Assembly (NCBI GenBank): GCA_949316235.1
Contig: OX438743.1
Location: 36,425,242-36,489,241, forward strand
Source of the DNA: Oegoconia quadripuncta
Lineage: Eukaryota > Arthropoda > Insecta > Lepidoptera > Autostichidae
DNA length: 64,000 nucleotides
Reading direction: 5' to 3'
Under the pieces are notes generated by a model. That model worked only from the letters and a program-made list of their open reading frames with translations. It was not told where the DNA came from and ran no database searches. The position numbers and the translations under genes are program-made. Shown here one piece after another: positions 30,791 through 41,979 of the stretch (the first letter of the stretch is position 1; each line of letters begins with the position of its first letter).

Positions 30791-31499
30791 TAGGTATTAT
30801 GTATGTGGTTTTGAATTACTCGATAATGTCGATACTCGTATTAAACTAACTTCAGTACAACTTTACTTGAATTAAAGCTACAAGTTTGTTGCTATCTTGC
30901 GGACTTGCAGGTGAGAGAGTAGATATCCAATAAGGTGTGGGTGCAGCGAGGAATGTATTCAGGAAACATTTCTGATAGGACACAAACTCTTGGATTATCG
31001 CCAGTGGCCTGACGTGGATTTGTTGCAAGAGTAGAAAATTCAGTGTTCACCCCGCCTTAAGTCTTTCCTTTAGGACTATAGATCTGTGGAGTAGTCAATT
31101 GTGACAATTTGTTTTTGATAAGCATGTTTGAAACTGCCAATTGGTCATCAATAGTAGGATTACTTGGTTTTGTTGGTAATTGTCCCACAATCGATATGAT
31201 ATCTTCAAAATACACTAAAATATTTTCGAAACGGAACGGTCCTCTCGTTGTAGAAAAACCCCACGCAAATCGGACTACGCATTACTGACATAGACTGGAC
31301 ACACACATCACACACAACGTCGTTGAACTGGATTAACATAATTTCTATGGTAATGCTGAATAAATAATTTTAGGTTATTTATTTGGGCTACCACCACCGG
31401 AATTTACAATGTTGATTTACGGTCATTGCAATATTGATAAAATGGGGAAGTTGTGGTTGGGTAATAGATTCATTCAGTAACAAAAAATATATTACTATC
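30791..31499. other. Intergenic DNA with repeat F scrap
   Basis: 31240-31320 resembles 38195-38290 (AAATCGGACTACGCATTACTGA ... CTGGACACA), a dispersed repeat of unknown type. No gene. Confidence 0.45.
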
Positions 31500-31740
31500 T
31501 GTGTCAAAATAGTATAAATAAATGAACATTTCGGACAAGCAATCATCTAGTTGGAGAAGAAGAAGAACGGAGAGAATAAGCTGGATGGAAAGAAAGAGCA
31601 ATGAGGAGTGTTTTTGCAGATCATTGAAAATAGAAAGGATCGATGTAGGGTCATCTGCTACGACACGACAACTTTATCAAGAACAGCATTTAAGTAAAAG
31701 TGGAGGGGAAGAAGTAGAGAGGAAGGCCTAGAAAAACATA
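31500..31740 (+). pseudogene. LINE reverse-transcriptase C-terminal scrap
   Basis: Contains RISWMERKSNEE, a block found near the C-terminus of insect LINE proteins, followed in another frame by a GRSREEGLEKHT stretch corresponding to the usual GRPRKTY region. Frameshifted and truncated. Confidence 0.55.
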
Positions 31741-31743
31741 CAT

Positions 31744-32147
31744 GTACAGACGAATCTCCCTAAAAGTATTATATGGACCGTATGGACCGAAGCACTCTAG
31801 CACCATATATTAGAAAGTATTCATACAATATCGACACTCAAACCAAATCCATAATAATGTGTCACATATAAATGAGTAAGAAAATTTCGTCAGCTCTGCT
31901 AATTGATATCGTGGTCTAGTGGCAAGCGACACGAGTGCTTAGGTAACGTCTTTCGAAAAGACACGGTTTTCGAATCCGGCTAAGACAATTTTTATTCGAT
32001 TTTTTTTCTATTTGGAATTTTTATAAAGGAAAATAAAACGTAAACATTTCATTAAAATAATAAAAAGGTAAGGAAAATAAGAAAAGTAAAAATTTTTGGA
32101 GGTAACACTTTAGCCCATGTGATACTTTTAGGATGATTGGTTTGTAC
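31744..32147 (+). mobile_element. MITE G carrying a tRNA-like segment, copy 1
   Basis: Ends in inverted repeats: GTACAGACGAATCTCCCTAA at the left, and GATACTTTTAGGATGATTGG followed by TTTGTAC at the right. An internal stretch (31908-31986) looks like a tRNA, with TGGTCTAGTGGC as A box and GGTTTTCGAATCC as B box. A second, near-identical copy is at 55433-55806. Confidence 0.7.
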
Positions 32148-32299
32148 AAGTAAAGGAAAAAGTAAATGCCGTGTCGTATCAGGAAGTCAAACAAAAAGGC
32201 GGAATGTAGAGAAGTGTGGAAAGGACTCCACCGACAAGTATAGCTCTTAAATAGAAGAGAGAGAATTATCTAGTTCCATACTAAGCAAAGCTTGACTAG

Positions 32300-32803
32300 A
32301 TAACATACATTCATGAGTCGGGAATAATTATTCATATTCATTACACAAACAATTACTTGTAGCGGGATTCGAACCCGCAAAGGTCAGTATGCTCAACACC
32401 AGTCGGTCGTCTTATAGTATCTGTAGGCAGATCGTTGAATCCATTCAATTGAACCTAGGCGAACTGTAATATCCACTTTTATTATAAATAAATAAATATC
32501 CTTAGACATACACACAGTGCCATCTAGTTCCACAGTAAGCAACTATAGGCTTGTGTTGTGGATACCAGATGGTTGATATACTACATAAATAATTTTTTTT
32601 TTGTTTTAAATATTTATGTATGTTTATTTGACATCACACAAAAAATTAATACATATTTACAAAAATTAAATAGTAAATACACATTTACAAATTAAAAAGT
32701 AATAAATATTATAATACACTAATATATTATATATATTTAATTAATATTTTTTTTGTTTGTAAATAAATTCTTATTATAAATGAAAACATCCATAACTATA
32801 GAT
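32300..32803 (-). mobile_element. SINE family E copies, interrupted
   Basis: A diverged head (GCGGGATTCGAACCCGC at 32361-32378) and then a body segment (32481-32595) that resumes at 32745-32803 after an AT-rich insertion. All read on the minus strand. Could be two partial copies. Confidence 0.6.
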
Positions 32804-32814
32804 TAATAGTCCTC

Positions 32815-33230
32815 ATGGTTCAAGAATTTGTTCTCTTTAAACCGGCTTCGTAAACTTAATTCACCTGAGATAATTCACCTAGGTGAACACTTGTCAAGTT
32901 TATTTTGAAAACTGTTCACGGAGGTGACATCAACAACCTCTTGAGGAAGCTGGTTTCTTATCAGCTTTATGTCGGGCACGATGGATGTGATTGAGGTTGA
33001 AAATGTCATGTGTTAGCGCAATTGTATCTGTAGGACAAGACCTTATGTCTCAATCATGTTTCCACTTGTACGCCGATCCTCAATGACGGCAGTTTCAGTG
33101 GTTGGAGTCTATGCTCATTTATGACTTTTGTCGGAGGGAGTTCGGCATTTTTGTAGCTTATCTTTGAACACTTTCCAGAAACTTTCGACTTTTTGAGAGA
33201 AATGTGCTACTCGAGCGCGGGTTTGACTGA
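32815..33230 (-). pseudogene. LINE C-terminal relic
   Basis: The minus strand reads KLIRNQLPQEVVDVTSVNSF followed by QNKLDK, the terminal block of many metazoan LINE reverse-transcriptase proteins, preceded in other frames by ETAVIEDRRT. Stops and shifts make it non-functional. Confidence 0.55.
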
Positions 33231-33289
33231 ATTAGGAATTAGGTATAGGTTGGCCTAATTGTACTCTTTTCAGTTTTGTGCTTTGAAAA

Positions 33290-33325
33290 ATGTATGTTCT
33301 CCTTTTGTACAATAAACTGTATTTG
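33290..33325 (+). repeat. Retroposon 3' end leading into the pentanucleotide array
   Basis: TTTTGTACAATAAACTGTAT contains an AATAAA signal and is followed at once by the TATTG repeat, as expected if the array grew from a LINE tail. Confidence 0.5.
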
Positions 33326-33689
33326 TATTGTATTGTATTGTATTGTATTGTATTGTATTGTATTGTATTGTATTGTATTGTATTGTATTGTATTGTATTG
33401 TATTGTATTGTATTGTATTGTATTGTATTGTATTGCATTGCATTGCATTGCATTGCATTGCATTGCATTGCATTGCATTGCATTGCATTGCATTGCATTG
33501 CATTGTATTGTATTGTATTGTATTGTATTGTAGTGCATTGCATTGCATTGCATTGCATTGCATTGCATTGCATTGCATTGCATTGCATTGCATTGCATTG
33601 CATTGTATTGTATTGTATTGTATTGTATTGTATTGTATTGTATTGTAATGCACTGCACTGCACTGCGCTGCACTGTATTGTATTGTATG
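33326..33689 (+). repeat. Pentanucleotide array with alternating TATTG and CATTG blocks
   Basis: Counted blocks: TATTG x22, CATTG x14, TATTG x5, TAGTG x1, CATTG x14, TATTG x8, then TAATG, three CACTG, CGCTG, CACTG and two TATTG. The two CATTG blocks have the same length, pointing to duplication of a compound block. Long frames on both strands here are repeat artefacts. Confidence 0.95.
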
Positions 33690-34374
33690 TTTCCCTTGCA
33701 TACTACCAAGCCCGCAGTCTCCTATAATGCAGGAAATATCCGCCAAACATTACGATTAGTCTATATTGAATGTCTATCTGCTTACGAAAAATTTACTAAG
33801 TGACAGAGTTAAGCAAACTTTTAGTTATTGAACAAATTAGTTACCTCTCCACACCTTTCTTATTTCCCACTATTCGGCATACAGAAGGGCGTACATCGGA
33901 AAACTGTCGGATTACCCTAGCTGCGGCCTCAAACGGAAACTTTTATCCTTCACCGTTTTTATACCTCTGCCTACATTACCAGCGTATGTGCTTGAAAAAT
34001 TAAAGCAACGAGACTTGGCGCGTTATTTACGACATCGTGTGACCCGTGTTCCTGAATTACGAATGAGCTGCGAGTTTTCGGCTTAGCTCTAAGGATTATG
34101 ACCTTTGACTGTGAACAGAGTTGCGACAAATACCTAAAACTATGTTTTTTTATTATTCCGTATAGATACAGTACTGCAGAGAAATATGACGCGTTGTTCA
34201 CATGAAAGAAAGAAAGAAAGAAAGAAAGAAAAACATTTATTCAGCTTACAATGGGCATGTACATGACAGTACCTAAGTGACGTCATGTTTCTCTGCATTG
34301 CCAAATTTAAAAAAACATTCGAAATTATCGACCACCTGTTGGGAGTAGTGGTTACTTTAGTAACTTATTAGTAA
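33690..34374. other. Intergenic DNA with GAAA microsatellite
   Basis: A (GAAA)n run lies at 34204-34231, followed by ACATTTATTCAGCTTACAAT, which resembles the antisense 3' end of a retroposon (compare 61161-61200). No gene recognised. Confidence 0.5.
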
Positions 34375-34590
34375 TCTGTGGTAGTGGTGAGAGACCATGA
34401 CCGCTATGTTTAAGGTCGCGGATTCGAATCCCACTAGACATGTGAACCCGAGTTATGGGTGTTTAAATTTATAATATGAATATGTAAAAAAAAAAAACAT
34501 TTATTCGTATAGTTTTATATCAACTATCTAGTATCCATAATATAAACTTATTTATTTAGCTTAGTGTGGAACTTTATCTAGAGGGATCGA
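34375..34590 (+). mobile_element. SINE family E, diverged copy
   Basis: Head with GGTCGCGGATTCGAATCCCAC and TAGACATGTGAACCCGAG, then body to GTGTGGAACTTTATCTAGAG. Confidence 0.65.
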
Positions 34591-34600
34591 GTACCAAACA

Positions 34601-34671
34601 TGCCAGGAATGAAACCCGCGACCACAGCTTTGTAAACCTTATGTTGTTTCAATTGAGACACGAAGCCGGTA
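34601..34671 (-). repeat. SINE family A head fragment
   Basis: Minus-strand remnant of the tRNA-like head only, diverged (CCGGCTTCGTGTCTCAATTG). Confidence 0.55.
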
Positions 34672-35056
34672 AATATGAATCGGCACCATCAAAGGAAGAG
34701 TCAACGAGCCTCTTTACACCTTAATAAGTCTTAATTAATTTAAACGCTAAAAATAAACTGAAAGGCTTTTATGGCCGACGTGAATGTAAAAGGAAATTAT
34801 TTCAGTGGCAAAGAGGGTTAAATACTTTATAATACGCGCGAGGGTCATTACACGGTTGTTGAATCCACAACATTTATGCGTAAAAAGAATCTGAAAACGT
34901 GGCGCAGCAGTTACAGTAACCCTTCATTTAAGAAAGATATAATACAGAGTAGTCTGGTGCTACGACAAGATAACAACTTGCTATGCAAAGAATCGATGCG
35001 ATCTACAAGTTAGGCTCCAGAGTATCTCTGAGGAATAAATTTCAGGAAATTAATAT
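34672..35056. other. Intergenic DNA, nothing recognised
   Basis: No repeat or coding signal recognised. Confidence 0.45.
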
Positions 35057-35684
35057 ATCCCACCAAAAACATTCTGTAAAAAACTAGCCAAATCTCGATG
35101 GAGCTGCTTGATTATCTCTGAAAAGTAATGAAATCTATACAAAGTCGTGCCAAGTGTAAGGTTCCTTACTGCGATTTCTTTATTATTATAGTTAATGTTG
35201 TGTGACTTGGCCGTTGAAGGGTACACAGGGGTACAAAACCAGGTGCTCCATGACACCATTGCACCAATCTGTCGCCAGAACCGCTATTAATGTTATTAAT
35301 TATGTTATTAAGAATGTTCAACGGCAAACTATTAGCGAATAATCTGTGTGGCGTTTACATAACATTCTTTATACGTTAGTGGCTTTATCAAGCCTACAAT
35401 TGACTGGTTATTGAATCAACGTTTTCCAAGTGGCAATTTTCCATCGTCAATGCGTAGCGGTTCTGGCGACAGATTGGTGCAATGGTGTCATGGAGCACCT
35501 GGTTTTGTACCCCTGTGTACCCTTCAACGGCCAAGTCACACAACATTAACTATAATAATAAAGAAATCGCAGTAAGGAACCTTACACTTGGCACGACTTT
35601 GTATAGATTTCATTACTTTTCAGAGATAATCAAGCAGCTCCATCGAGATTTGGCTAGTTTTTTACAGAATGTTTTTGGTGGGAT
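35057..35684. repeat. 230-bp inverted repeat with 168-bp spacer
   Basis: Arms 35057-35286 and 35455-35684 read as near-perfect inverses, encoding the same peptide on opposite strands. No TA or other obvious target duplication and no transposase are present. The right arm begins inside the LANCL-like fragment, so the left arm holds an inverted duplicate of part of it. Confidence 0.9.
35363..35511 (+). pseudogene. LANCL (lanthionine synthetase C-like) gene fragment
   Basis: One frame reads FIKPTIDWLLNQRFPSGNFP followed by DRLVQWCHGAPG, matching a conserved internal region of eukaryotic LANCL proteins. The Cys of WCHG corresponds to the first zinc-ligand Cys of the family. Only about 46 codons are recognisable, from near a possible AG acceptor (35378-35379) to about GAPG; the frame then leaves the family. 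No other LANCL exon is seen in this window. It may be an exon captured by a mobile element or a stray piece of a decayed gene. About half of it is duplicated in inverse orientation in the left arm. Confidence 0.7.
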
Positions 35685-35694
35685 TTCACTTCTT

Positions 35695-35742
35695 TTTGTA
35701 GAAATGTGGGCATATTACATAATATGCCCACGTTTCTACAAA
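35695..35742. repeat. 23-bp inverted repeat with 2-bp loop
   Basis: TTTGTAGAAATGTGGGCATA and its inverse on the right pair with one mismatch around CA. Confidence 0.85.
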
Positions 35743-35771
35743 TATACTTGATACTGCAAGTTGAGTCAGTT

Positions 35772-35881
35772 CTACCATACACCAAGAAAGATATTGAATG
35801 GAAGAGACAAGACCCGTCTTTGGGCATACCAACTACTTGGTAGCCACTAAGTTCATCGTCGTCTTTTAATAATATCGACAT
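35772..35881 (-). pseudogene. OTU-domain fragment
   Basis: Minus strand from an ATG at 35881 reads DDELSGYQVVGMPKDGSCLF followed by HSISFLVYG. This is the N-terminal catalytic block of OTU cysteine proteases (D-G-x-C-L-F), with the catalytic Cys present. The frame then runs into the hairpin and inverted repeat and loses similarity, so the catalytic His region is missing. OTU domains also travel in some mobile elements; whether this is host- or element-derived cannot be told here. Confidence 0.65.
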
Positions 35882-36880
35882 TTTTTACGATAATTATTAT
35901 CTTGCGAAATCAAACACAATTAAACTCAACGACCTTTAGTATATGGACAACAAATCAGAAATACCGATAATATTTAGACTAAAACCTACTTATATCTTTA
36001 AGACTTCTTTTGTCTTAATAAAAAAAACTTAAAGAAAATATTACTCTGCCTACTCAATCTATACAAACTATAAGCAAAACGTTAACTCTTAATTATTAGA
36101 CAAGTGTCAATATAATTAATTATCAATGAACTTTCTACCAAAGGTACTACCTACTAGTACTGAAATACAGCTAAATTAATGATATTTTTAAACGAAACGA
36201 AGTAATATCTAACTAAATAAACTAAACTAGAATACTAGAAAAGTACTTATAAACACGAATGCGATTCGAAGTACTGCCTAACTGTAAATTAAACCTAGAA
36301 AACTAAAAGTAGGTACTAAATAATTAACAATTAAATAAAGTATTCAATTGAAACTTCTTTTAATTGTGATAATTAAGTAATAATCAGTAATCCGTCACTA
36401 ACCATATAATTCCTAACCTGTTTAAATCTTTGAATTAATATAATAACAACCTGCCAATTAACCTTAGCAAACCTCACAAAATAATCAGCGAAATCAACGA
36501 AATGCAAATAATCCCTCCTAATCCCTAGCAAACATTTTCAAGCGGAATAGAAGAATGTCGTAAACGACTGTAACGCGGCCGGTTGCCACTTTGCCATATA
36601 AGGTTATCGGAAAAACAAAACGTAAGCGCGTTTTAAAATACAGTCAACGCCATCTAGCGACGCGTGCGGGTATCACCGCCACTCTTAGCCAATGCATTAT
36701 ATTTTGACCAAATTTTCGTTTGTTTATTTAATTTGTGTAATGTTCGAGTAGAATAAAATTAATCGTTTGACTATTTCTTCTTGTAAACTTGTAATAAGTA
36801 TAAGTAAGTATAAGTATAAAAGCCAGTCTAGTCTTATCCAGAGTTTTCCTTTAATTTTATTTATATTCGTATTAAAAGCA
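35882..36880. other. Very AT-rich intergenic DNA
   Basis: No coding signal or recurrent repeat identified. Confidence 0.5.
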
Positions 36881-36935
36881 GAAGGGGAGGCATTCGCCCA
36901 GCAGTGGGACGCTATAGGCTAGATTAAATTAGAAG
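36881..36935 (+). repeat. LINE 3' terminal scrap
   Basis: GGAGGCATTCGCCCAGCAGT with GGGACGCTATAGGCT is the usual end of an RTE-type LINE in Lepidoptera (compare 5315-5378). Confidence 0.6.
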
Positions 36936-36999
36936 ATGTGTCCCACTACGCTGGATTTTTGCAATGACAGTCGATTTTTCTATGTACCAATAGTAGAAG

Positions 37000-37460
37000 G
37001 GGGCATTACCATATCTCTAATACAGCTGAGACCAGCTGAGGGTTCTTCATCAGATACTTCAGACCTTCGATTTTTGACATCAAATGAAGCGGCCCACCAA
37101 GTTGAATATTTTTTGTAAAGGCGGTATATGTCGATCTCTAATAGTTTGGTTGGGCTCTTGTGTTTCCTAATCAGGGTCACCAGGTACTCCAGATCTTCGA
37201 TTATCCTAGTTTTTATAGTTTTCCCTTTATGTGGCCATTGAACCATAACTCTGTACCAAATTTCAGCTCTCTGAGTTTATGGGAAGTACTAGTTCTATTT
37301 TGATGATCATGAGTGAGTGAGTGAGTGAGTGAGTGTCATAAATGCGAAACTTTGCTTTCGCTTAACTTCGGAACTAAATGACCTACAGACTTGAAATTTT
37401 GGATTTTAAGTATGTGATTATAGCTTACTGGATGACGAAAATTTCTGCGTTCTAGTCTTA
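37000..37460 (+). repeat. Low-confidence dispersed repeat with GTGA microsatellite
   Basis: Contains CAAATTTCAGCTCTCTGAGT followed by a (GAGT)n run (37311-37335) and ATAAATGCGAAACTTTGCTT. The pattern resembles a repeat I have seen in insect genomes, but no second copy lies in this window. Confidence 0.35.
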
Positions 37461-37730
37461 TCCAGAGGTTCTAAAATAGGGGCCTGAAAATGCGGCGAAA
37501 TGGTTCCAGTAAAGGATGGTACGGCAGTGTTTGCTTCGCGCTCGACTTGGCGGGGGCACTGCCGTGCCCCCAGATTATCTGTGCCATATAATACGAAGAA
37601 AACTACAAACTAAATAAAAGCCTGTAAAAGTTAACCTGATCGCATAGCATAGCATAGCATATCGACATAGCAGTCGCTTACACAAAGTCACTAAGTCATT
37701 CAGGGGACAATATAAACCTTGTATAATAAA

Positions 37731-37956
37731 CTAGCTTTCCGGCCGCGGCTTTGCCTGCATAGAATCACTTTATCGCGGAAACTTGTTTATCCCGCGGGAA
37801 CTACTCATTTTATCGGGATAAAAGTGTCCTATGTGGTTTATTCAGGGTATTTTCTACCTATATATACTAAATTTCATCCAAATCCGTTCATCCGTTTCGC
37901 CGTGATTGAGCAACAAACAAACTTCCAAACTTTCGCATTTATAATATTAGTTAGAT
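37731..37956 (+). repeat. Dispersed repeat C
   Basis: Starts CTAGCTTTCCGGCCGCGGCT and ends TTTCGCATTTATAATATTAG. Contains CCGTTCATCCGTTTCGCC, shared with the copies at 27248 and 62487. Confidence 0.75.
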
Positions 37957-38009
37957 TTGCATTTAACTAAATTTTAAACAACCATTAGATGGACAATATC
38001 CAGTCTATT

Positions 38010-38140
38010 ATTTTTTTTTCTTTGTCGAATTATAAATTATAAAAATATGTACCTATTTAAAAAGAGCAACCCCTGAGTTTCTTGCTCGTTCTTCTGTGCG
38101 GAGTCTGCCTTGTGAATCAGCGATAACTGTAACTGGCTTT
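38010..38140 (+). repeat. LINE 3' terminal fragment
   Basis: GAGTTTCTTGCTCGTTCTTC and GGAGTCTGCCTTGTGAA match the inverse of 60175-60250, so it is a dispersed retroposon end. Confidence 0.6.
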
Positions 38141-38194
38141 AACCGATGTCATTAAACATAGCTAATAACCAGCCTCGTCGTTTACTCTTTAATA

Positions 38195-38300
38195 CAAAAA
38201 AAACCGCACTCAAATCGGACCACGCATTGCTGAGATACACCTGGACCAAGACTGGACACACTCACATACAACGCGTTAAACGCATAACATACGTCATTTT
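38195..38300 (+). repeat. Repeat F
   Basis: Shares AAATCGGACCACGCATTGCT with 31240-31320. Function unknown. Confidence 0.4.
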
Positions 38301-38380
38301 TGGTCGAGGGTTAAAAACCATAAAACTATTTCTTGGACTTTTCCGGTACAATGTGAATGATATGCGCATGCGCGCTGCCA

Positions 38381-38526
38381 TTCTGGATGTTTTCATTTAT
38401 AATAAGTATTTATTTACAAATAAAAATTTGTATATCAACCATCTGCTATCCACAACACAAGCCTATATTTGCTTACTGTGGAACAGATGGCCCTGTGTGT
38501 ACGTCTAAGGATTTTTATTTATTAAT
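38381..38526 (+). repeat. SINE family E, body only
   Basis: TGGATGTTTTCATTTATAAT through TACGTCTAAGGA; the tRNA-like head is absent. Confidence 0.7.
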
Positions 38527-38875
38527 TACCGTTAGTGCATACTACCTCAGGCAATAACGAACAGTTGATGCTACCTGATGTAAATGCCAAATAAAACCTG
38601 GATCTTGCGAAAGCTACTCCTTAATAACTCATGGGATAATCTCACCCTGGCTGGCCGGCGATAACACAAATTGTAGCAAGTAATTTATTTTATGGACTAG
38701 TTTCGTGGGGTCCATTTTATATCGCCCATAATAATGCCCGTGCTAGTGGATACCTAGCTAAAGTTTGCGGTAACTGTCAAATAGGGTTGCTATTCTCATC
38801 ATCATAAATATATACATTTTTACTGAAATCGTCTACCATTTATTTAGATGCCTTAATTTATAATTTTGTTGTTGA
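38527..38875. other. Intergenic DNA, nothing recognised
   Basis: No supported feature. Confidence 0.4.
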
Positions 38876-38945
38876 AATAGGATTGCTTTTCACAGATTTC
38901 CAGAGTGATCGGTTGGAAGTGGCTAGCAAATAGCCACTGAATGAA
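38876..38945 (-). repeat. RTE LINE scrap
   Basis: TTTCCAGAGTGATCGGTTGG and the following bases match 805-860, part of the RTE relic at the window start. Confidence 0.5.
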
Positions 38946-39099
38946 CGTTGGACCTTAGAATTGCATCGCGCTTTTAGCACTTGCTTGGCTTACCCAAAGC
39001 GTGCGTATATTGGTAAGGGTTCCAGACAGTGCTGATCAAGCGATGCAGGTTCAGACTCAAATCAAATGAAATCAAAAAATAATATTTGGAATGATAAAA

Positions 39100-39480
39100 A
39101 TTATCACTTGAAAACGTCACATTTTTTATTTTAATGTTAAAATTATTGACATTATTGCTCATTCACAAACTCAAGGGTTTAAATAAGTTTTGTGTTACAA
39201 TTTACATTATATATAATTAGACTGAATATCGCCGAGCGGTCTATGTCCATGCAGACAGTCAGAAATTTTATTGGTTAATTTATTTAAAGGTAAATTTTGA
39301 ATGTCCACTGGAACCTTATTATAAAAGCGTATACATTGCCTTTTAAATGACTTAGTGACTTTGTGTAAACGGCTGACATGAACAGCAAGTTTATTTTTAT
39401 ATCTTGTATTAACATTATGTATATCACTATTTTTCTTAAACGATTCTAGATTTTTTCTTGCATACATTAAGTTTTCGAAA
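39100..39480 (-). pseudogene. LINE C-terminal ORF fragment
   Basis: The 86-codon minus-strand frame (39207-39467) carries NTRYKNKLAVHVSRLHKVTK and IRFYNKVPVDIQNLPLNK, the C-terminal block of an abundant lepidopteran non-LTR retrotransposon. The 5' end is lost and sequence downstream (39100-39206) fits its 3' untranslated tail. A second fragment of the same 3' region is at 60290-60370. Confidence 0.7.
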
Positions 39481-40249
39481 ACTTATTGCGATGCAAATGT
39501 TAATCTATTAATTTCTTTAAATGCTACTGCAGACTACACGCTAGAATACCTACAACATATTTGTTGTATGTGGTGGGCACGTCTAATTGGACACTATGTC
39601 CCAGCACTAGGAGCATGACAAACACGATAACGTTTATGTCGCGCGAGATGATATTTATCCTGCTCGTTCGCTTGGACGAAATATATTACTATCCCACTCT
39701 CACTCCAATATTGCGCGCGACAAACGATGTCATATTACGGGGGCAAGTCCCCACTTTACGTGAATGGGGGGTTACCCTAAAATCTTTTTTTTTTTAGATT
39801 TTATTTCTTTGTCAGCGTGATTAATTTGTTGTAGACTGACAGCGAGACAGGAACAGAAACTAGATAGACCGTACACTTCTTTTAATACTCTTGGTTCAAC
39901 AGCAGCAAACAAATGACACGATCATATGCAAGACACGGCTATTTATAGATTTTGATGACATTTAGCATAGTAAATTAACAGCGATATATAATTAAATATA
40001 AATTGACCTCTTCAATCATTATTATCATAAATATTGAACTGTATCGTACCAAAGATACTGTATCGGTGATTTACACAGGAAAAGATTGAACGGAAGTGAA
40101 TTCACTAATCGATATCTTACTAAAACAATTGTTATTAACAGAATGATAGACGCTATAGATACAATTCATTATGGCATGAAATGCTATACATATAACTTCA
40201 ACTGTGACAATATATACCCATGCCAATTTCAGCTTTCTAGTAGTAAGAG
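39481..40249. other. Intergenic DNA, nothing recognised
   Basis: Contains a moderately GC-rich stretch at 39640-39770 with no recognised frame. AAAATCT and AGATTTT around a T-run near 39779-39803 form a small hairpin. Confidence 0.4.
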
Positions 40250-40402
40250 CTCAGAGCTAAGCCGCGGACAGACAGACAGCCGGACTTGGCGAAATTATAA
40301 GGGTCCTTGTTGACTATATGTTCAGACTTATGTTAAACTGGTTTAATTTGATATACGATGAGATTGAGGTCAAGTGCTATCCCGTTGTGCATAAACAAAA
40401 AA
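40250..40402 (+). repeat. Two repeat scraps: AGGGTTCCG-type and SINE A tail
   Basis: 40250-40320 is the inverse of 24160-24235. 40354-40402 is the last 45 bases of SINE family A (GAGATTGAGGTCAAGTGCTA then CGTTGTGCATAAA). Confidence 0.6.
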
Positions 40403-41070
40403 TCATAACGAACCTGCTACAAAAACCTTCATGGAAATCCGACAAAAGGAGCCTCGAGTAAGAGCTAGTAATCCATAAAGTAGCTTAACCATGTCAATTT
40501 TATAATAAATCAATCACAGTCGGTCGATCTACGGACAGGCAGAGGTCCGAGAGGGTTCCGTCGAGGTTCATTTCGATTATGAGAGGATTAGCCTGAGGAC
40601 CGTGAGACGCGGCACATGCTGACATTGGGATCCCTGATTAGGTGAGCGTCGGCAAAACTCGCGCGACTTAAGAAGAATTACACAAATTACTAAAGTATCG
40701 AGCTTAAAACTAGCATACCTTGAAGGTACTTTGAGAATTAGGAAACGCCTACTAACCAAGAAGGCGAAGTGTAAGTTTTGTCTCGTTTTTAACTTTACCA
40801 TCGCATTCGCGTTTACGAAAAAAGTCCCTATAAAAAAAATCGCTTTGCAAAGTATCCGCTAGAGGCGCTGCACATTTCTCCATACAAATCGTCACGTAAA
40901 CTTGAACGCGGTAGTAAAGTCGAAACAAAACTCACACTACGCCCTCAGAATACCTTATTTTTTTGAAAATACTTGAAATGTCGGAACGAAGAAAGGGTTG
41001 TTTTTTTTTTCGGGAAATATAACCCATGCAGGCGAAGCTGTAGGTGGAAGCTAGTATTTAATAGAAACAA
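40403..41070. other. Intergenic DNA with a repeat C scrap
   Basis: 41028-41062 resembles the inverse of the start of repeat C. Otherwise nothing recognised. Confidence 0.4.
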
Positions 41071-41074
41071 TATT

Positions 41075-41300
41075 AAGTACCTATATGGTTGCAGCACGTA
41101 TAAAGAAAAGAACCAACCCTTATCTTCCCGTGGATGTGGTGAAAGATAACTAAGGGACTTTCCACTAAAAATATCTATAGATTTGCACATTTTTTAACGG
41201 TGAGTTCACCCCCGTCACGTGTGCATTTGGATATATTTCGAAAGGTGAAACATAGATATTGTTTCAAGCAATAAACTTTTAATGTTCGTCTTGTTGTCGA
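41075..41300 (-). repeat. Dispersed repeat D
   Basis: Minus-strand copy with TTCACCTTTCGAAATAT and GGTTGGTTCTTTTCTTTATA blocks. It faces the plus-strand copy at 41575-41815. Confidence 0.6.
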
Positions 41301-41574
41301 AATAGACAAACTTTAGTGTAATTTTTTTTTAATGTGGATAGATAGAATATACACGAGATATTTTTATTTAATATTTAAGGTCCATCAAAGAGAAAAAGAA
41401 CTTTGTCGTGCGATGCTGACTTGAAACCACAAATAAAGTTAAATGAATATGTGTAATATCAAAAAATTTATACAATATTGAAGTTATGCATATTATTATA
41501 TATTTTTGACCAGACTGCCTAAGGAACGAGGGTAAAGTTTTTCGGGGGTATATAATGTACATACATAAAATTAC

Positions 41575-41815
41575 GATCTTTATCCCAAATGAGATAGTCA
41601 GAAATATCCCAATTTGAGTGTTCCAAACATTAAAAAAATTATACTTGAAACAACATCCACGGATCACCTTCGAAATGTATAGAAATACACACGTGACAGG
41701 GGTTGAGTCCATCACCATTAAAACGTGCAAGTGTATAGATGTTTTCGTGGAAAAATCCCTTAGTTGCTTTTTTGGGAAGAGATGGGTTTGCTCTATTCTA
41801 TTTATGTGTTGAAAA
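41575..41815 (+). repeat. Dispersed repeat D, best copy
   Basis: Runs from ATCTTTATCCCAAATGAGAT through AATACACACGTGACAG and CCCTTAGTTGCTTTTTTGGG to TATTTATGTGTTG. It reveals the uninterrupted order that is split by a LINE at 27625-27905. Confidence 0.65.
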
Positions 41816-41979
41816 TTTGTATATACCTCATGTAGCCTCATCGGCTTGACCGATTTTGAAATGCAAGTTTTTTTTATTTATTTTTTTATATAGCAAGGTT
41901 TGGAGCATACATCTATTGCTCGTGTCAGTCTCATAGGTACAAACATGTTTAGTTATGTCTGTAAGGACTGAGATAAAAC

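Noticed and set aside
31908..31986. A possible tRNA gene
   Set aside because: An identical segment sits in the second copy of the same repeat (55557-55636), so it is part of a mobile element.
33232..33803. Several overlapping open frames of 85-158 codons on both strands with repeated Tyr-Asn-Thr-Ile-Gln or Cys-Ile-Val-Leu-Tyr
   Set aside because: They are translations of the pentanucleotide array; a 5-bp repeat without stops is open in every frame.
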